From contig NZ_CP100404.1 of the NCBI RefSeq assembly GCF_024218775.1, positions 2,728,001 through 2,792,000 of the forward strand: 64,000 bases of DNA. The letters are read 5' to 3'. The notes under the pieces are model-generated. The model saw only the letters and a program-made list of their open reading frames with translations, had not been told where the DNA came from and searched no databases. Made by a program: the position numbers and the translations under genes. Positions 62,100-64,000 of this stretch are shown in pieces. The first letter of the stretch is position 1. Every line of letters begins with the position of its first letter. Origin of the DNA: Haloarcula marina. Its GTDB lineage: Archaea > Halobacteriota > Halobacteria > Halobacteriales > Haloarculaceae.

Positions 62100-62993
62100 A
62101 TGCTGGACCGGTTGCTGGGACGCGCCGCGCTCAAAGAGCGCGTCGCGGACCTCGAAGAGGAGAAGCGCCACCTCGAACGGCAACTCGACGCCGAACAGGA
62201 GCGCCGTTCCGAGGCGGCGACGGCCCGACAGCGCGCCGAGGCGGAGACGAACCGCCTCGAGGACCGCGTCACCGAACTCGAAGACCGCGTCGAGCGCCTG
62301 CAAGCCAGCGAGGGCGGCCCGACCTACCGCGCCGAGGAACGGTTGACCGGCGAACGAGTCGCCGAAATCCTGAACCGGCTCGAGTCGTTCGAAACCGAGC
62401 GCGAGGGCGTCTTCACCGCCTACGTCGCCGACGAGAGCGACCTCACGGAATCGGTTCGAGAAGCGTTCGGTGACCGGGCGTCGCTGGTCGCCGGGGCGGC
62501 CCCCTGCCTCGCGGTGACCGACGACGCCGGGTTGCTGTCGGCCTGTCTGTCGGTGCCGGTGCCGCCCGAACCGTTCGCGTCGTGGGACGACCACGTCAGA
62601 CTCGACCGCTCGCGGTTCGAACCGACCGGCGAGTACGCCGTTGCCCTCGTGCGCTCTGACCTGTTCGCGCTGGGCGTCTACGACGGCCGCGAGCGGACTG
62701 CCTTCCACGGCTTCGACTCCGAACTGAAGAGCCAACACTCGAAAGGCGGCTTCTCGCAGTCCCGGTTCGAGCGCCTGCGCGACCAGCAAATCGAGAACCA
62801 CGTCGAGCGGTGTCGGGCGACCATCGAAGCGGTCGACCACGAGACGCTGTACGTCGTCGGCGAGCGCTCCGTCATCCACGAGTTCACCGACCTCGCGGCG
62901 CTGACCCAGAGCGTCGACGCCACGGGCGACCCCGAGGACGCCCTCGCGGATGCCGTCCGGTCGCTGTGGACGGTCCGACTGCGCGTGCCTTGA
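62100..62993 (+). CDS. VLRF1/Vms1-type peptidyl-tRNA hydrolase
   Basis: 297 residues. A coiled-coil N-terminus (10-70, LKERVADLEEEKRHLERQ) precedes an eRF1-like domain 2 with the hallmark HSKGGFSQSRFERLRDQQ; GGFSQ at 216-220 with Gln220 is the counterpart of the GGQ/GGSQ tRNA-end cleavage loop. Vms1/VLRF1 proteins release stalled nascent chains from ribosomes in quality control. The C-terminus resembles the eRF1/Pelota-like third domain. Overall, an archaeal ribosome-rescue enzyme candidate. Confidence 0.8.
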   Translation: MLDRLLGRAALKERVADLEEEKRHLERQLDAEQERRSEAATARQRAEAETNRLEDRVTELEDRVERLQASEGGPTYRAEERLTGERVAEILNRLESFETEREGVFTAYVADESDLTESVREAFGDRASLVAGAAPCLAVTDDAGLLSACLSVPVPPEPFASWDDHVRLDRSRFEPTGEYAVALVRSDLFALGVYDGRERTAFHGFDSELKSQHSKGGFSQSRFERLRDQQIENHVERCRATIEAVDHETLYVVGERSVIHEFTDLAALTQSVDATGDPEDALADAVRSLWTVRLRVP

Positions 62994-63040
62994 TTGTCGA
63001 AGGCCGAACATTCAAGCCGACGGGCGCGGCCAGTGGTCGT

Positions 63041-63478
63041 ATGGCACCGCGAATCCTCGTTCCAGTCGACAGGTCCGACCAAGCCCGAACTGCCTGTGAG
63101 TTCGTGGTCGACAACCACCCCGACGCGACCCTCGTCCTCCTCCACGTCATCAACCCCGCGGAGGCGGGGTACAGCGCGCAAGCGTCGGTCCCATCGTTCT
63201 CCGAGGAATGGTACGAGCAGAAGAAATCGGCCGCCGAATCGCTGTTCGACGACCTCGAAGCACTCGCCTACGAGGGCGGCGTCTCGGACGTCGAACGCGT
63301 CCTCGAAGTCGGTCGGCCCACCCAGACCATCGTCGACTACGCCGACGACGAGGACAACGATATCGACCAAATCGTGATGGGCAGTCACGGCCGGTCGGGC
63401 GTGTCCCGAATCCTGCTGGGGAGCGTCGCCGAGACGGTCGTCCGGCGGGCGTCGATTCCGGTCACCGTCGTCCGCTGA
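63041..63478 (+). CDS. Universal stress protein (UspA family)
   Basis: 145 residues. PRILVPVDRSD at the start and MGSHGRSGVSRILLGSVAETVVR, which fits G-2x-G-9x-G-S, give an ATP-binding Usp. Helical segment FSEEWYEQKKSAAESLFDDLEAL is typical. It has a TATA-like ACATTCAAG about 29 nt upstream and converges on another Usp gene. Confidence 0.93.
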   Translation: MAPRILVPVDRSDQARTACEFVVDNHPDATLVLLHVINPAEAGYSAQASVPSFSEEWYEQKKSAAESLFDDLEALAYEGGVSDVERVLEVGRPTQTIVDYADDEDNDIDQIVMGSHGRSGVSRILLGSVAETVVRRASIPVTVVR

Positions 63479-63487
63479 CGCGCGTTC

Positions 63488-63931
63488 TCAGGCGTGCCGG
63501 ACGATGTGCACGTCGTACTGCGGGTCCTCGGAGACGGGTGCGCCGACGCTACTGACCGGCGTGGAAACGCGTCCGGCGTTCTCGCTCCCGATGAACACGA
63601 TAGAGGCGTCGATGTCGTGAGCGACGGCGCGAATCGTCCGCACCACGTCCGTCGTGTTCGAGGCCATCGAACTCACGTCGTCGGGGACTTCGTAGCGGAA
63701 CTGCGCGTCGGGCGCAATCTCGGCGATGCGCTCGCGGAAGCGCTCGGCGATTGCCTCGTGGTCGAACGGGTCGTTCGGGGTGAGCCAGTTTCGCTCCAGC
63801 GCGTAGTCCGGTTCGTTCGGGATGACTACTAGCGCGACGACGTCCTCGCCGGTGTACTCCGAGAACTCGGTCGCGCGTTCGAGGGCGGCCGTCGAGAGGT
63901 CCGAACCGTCGAAGGGGACGAGTAAAGTCAC
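63488..63931 (-). CDS. Universal stress protein (UspA family)
   Basis: 147 residues. TLLVPFDGSDLS starts the Usp domain and FIGSENAGRVSTPVSSVGAPVSED stands where the ATP loop would be; it lacks the GxxGRxG pattern, so nucleotide binding is doubtful. It is convergent with the Usp gene at 63041, 9 bp between stops. Head-to-head adjacency of two different Usp subclasses is common in haloarchaea. Confidence 0.88.
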   Translation of the reverse strand: MTLLVPFDGSDLSTAALERATEFSEYTGEDVVALVVIPNEPDYALERNWLTPNDPFDHEAIAERFRERIAEIAPDAQFRYEVPDDVSSMASNTTDVVRTIRAVAHDIDASIVFIGSENAGRVSTPVSSVGAPVSEDPQYDVHIVRHA

Positions 63932-63982
63932 AGTCGGGCCTTCGACGGACTGCGGTATAAAGGATAGCCCGGCGTCCCGCGG

Positions 63983-64000
63983 TCAGAAGATGTTGGCCTG
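63983..64000 (-). CDS. 3' end of a gene leaving the window
   Basis: Read on the minus strand, the last bases give QANIF followed by a TGA stop. This is the likely C-terminus of a gene extending beyond 64000, about 50 bp upstream of the Usp gene. Nothing can be said about its product. Confidence 0.3.
   Translation of the reverse strand, partial: QANIF

Noticed and set aside
1-64000. tRNA, rRNA, insertion sequence or integrase features
   Set aside because: I found no cloverleaf with a plausible acceptor and T-loop, no rRNA-like stretch and no transposase or integrase motif. A dedicated search could still find a tRNA I missed by eye.

Overview
The window is a 64 kb stretch of chromosome from an extremely halophilic archaeon (class Halobacteria). 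The evidence is very high GC with strong third-position GC bias, proteins rich in Asp and Glu, TATA boxes about 27 nt before start codons (mostly leaderless genes), Tat signal peptides and haloarchaeal lipoboxes. Hallmark genes include hmgA, a SAMP1-like modifier, HerA/NurA and HalOD1. Genus cannot be assigned from the sequence alone. It looks like core chromosome: I saw no insertion sequence, integrase, CRISPR array, rRNA or tRNA gene. About 70 protein genes are packed with short gaps, and no gene-free stretch exceeds about 300 bases.

Layout. 1-7.4 kb: an edge-truncated membrane protein, a secreted beta-propeller protein, an alpha/beta hydrolase, PspA, an SLC13/RCK_C transporter and a membrane protein. 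7.5-14.7 kb: thrS, a UspA protein, a gamma-carbonic-anhydrase-like protein, a glutamate-cysteine-ligase-family protein with a large acidic insert, a lipoprotein and a peroxiredoxin. 14.8-18.1 kb: dgcA-dgcN, a SnoaL-like protein and a Bax-inhibitor-like membrane protein. 18.2-24.1 kb: a DNA-end-processing locus, herA and nurA, separated by a nuclease/phosphatase-fold gene and a small gene; then a CaCA exchanger. 24.3-30.1 kb: gpmI, then nadA-nadB-nadC followed by kptA. 30.3-37.0 kb: Tat-exported PhoD, hmgA, small regulatory and lipoprotein genes, and icd with a highly structured 3' intergenic region. 37.1-47.1 kb: isoaspartyl peptidase, map, HIT protein, CDF transporter, PEBP-like lipoprotein, tRNA methylthiotransferase, HalOD1 plus a DUF7331-like gene, deoC and udp with membrane proteins between.

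47.3-53.3 kb: an ion-channel and stress locus with an HPP-UspA fusion, a Kch-type channel and two divergent tandem paralogous RCK_C membrane proteins, the second ending in a 24-nt tandem repeat, then SAMP1. 53.3-57.2 kb: an acetyltransferase and a coupled pair of exported proteins, a Tat-signal protein of unknown function and a protease-like protein with 14 calcium-binding TSP3 repeats. 57.3-64 kb: gatD, a winged-helix regulator, secreted and membrane proteins, a VLRF1/Vms1-type peptidyl-tRNA hydrolase and two UspA proteins.

The most promising undescribed material is the exported TSP3-protease/Tat-protein pair, the divergent channel plus tandem RCK_C locus, the palindromes that bracket the gpmI TATA box, and the four-hairpin region between a lipoprotein gene and icd. 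Functions are read from sequence motifs and family knowledge; no database search was run.
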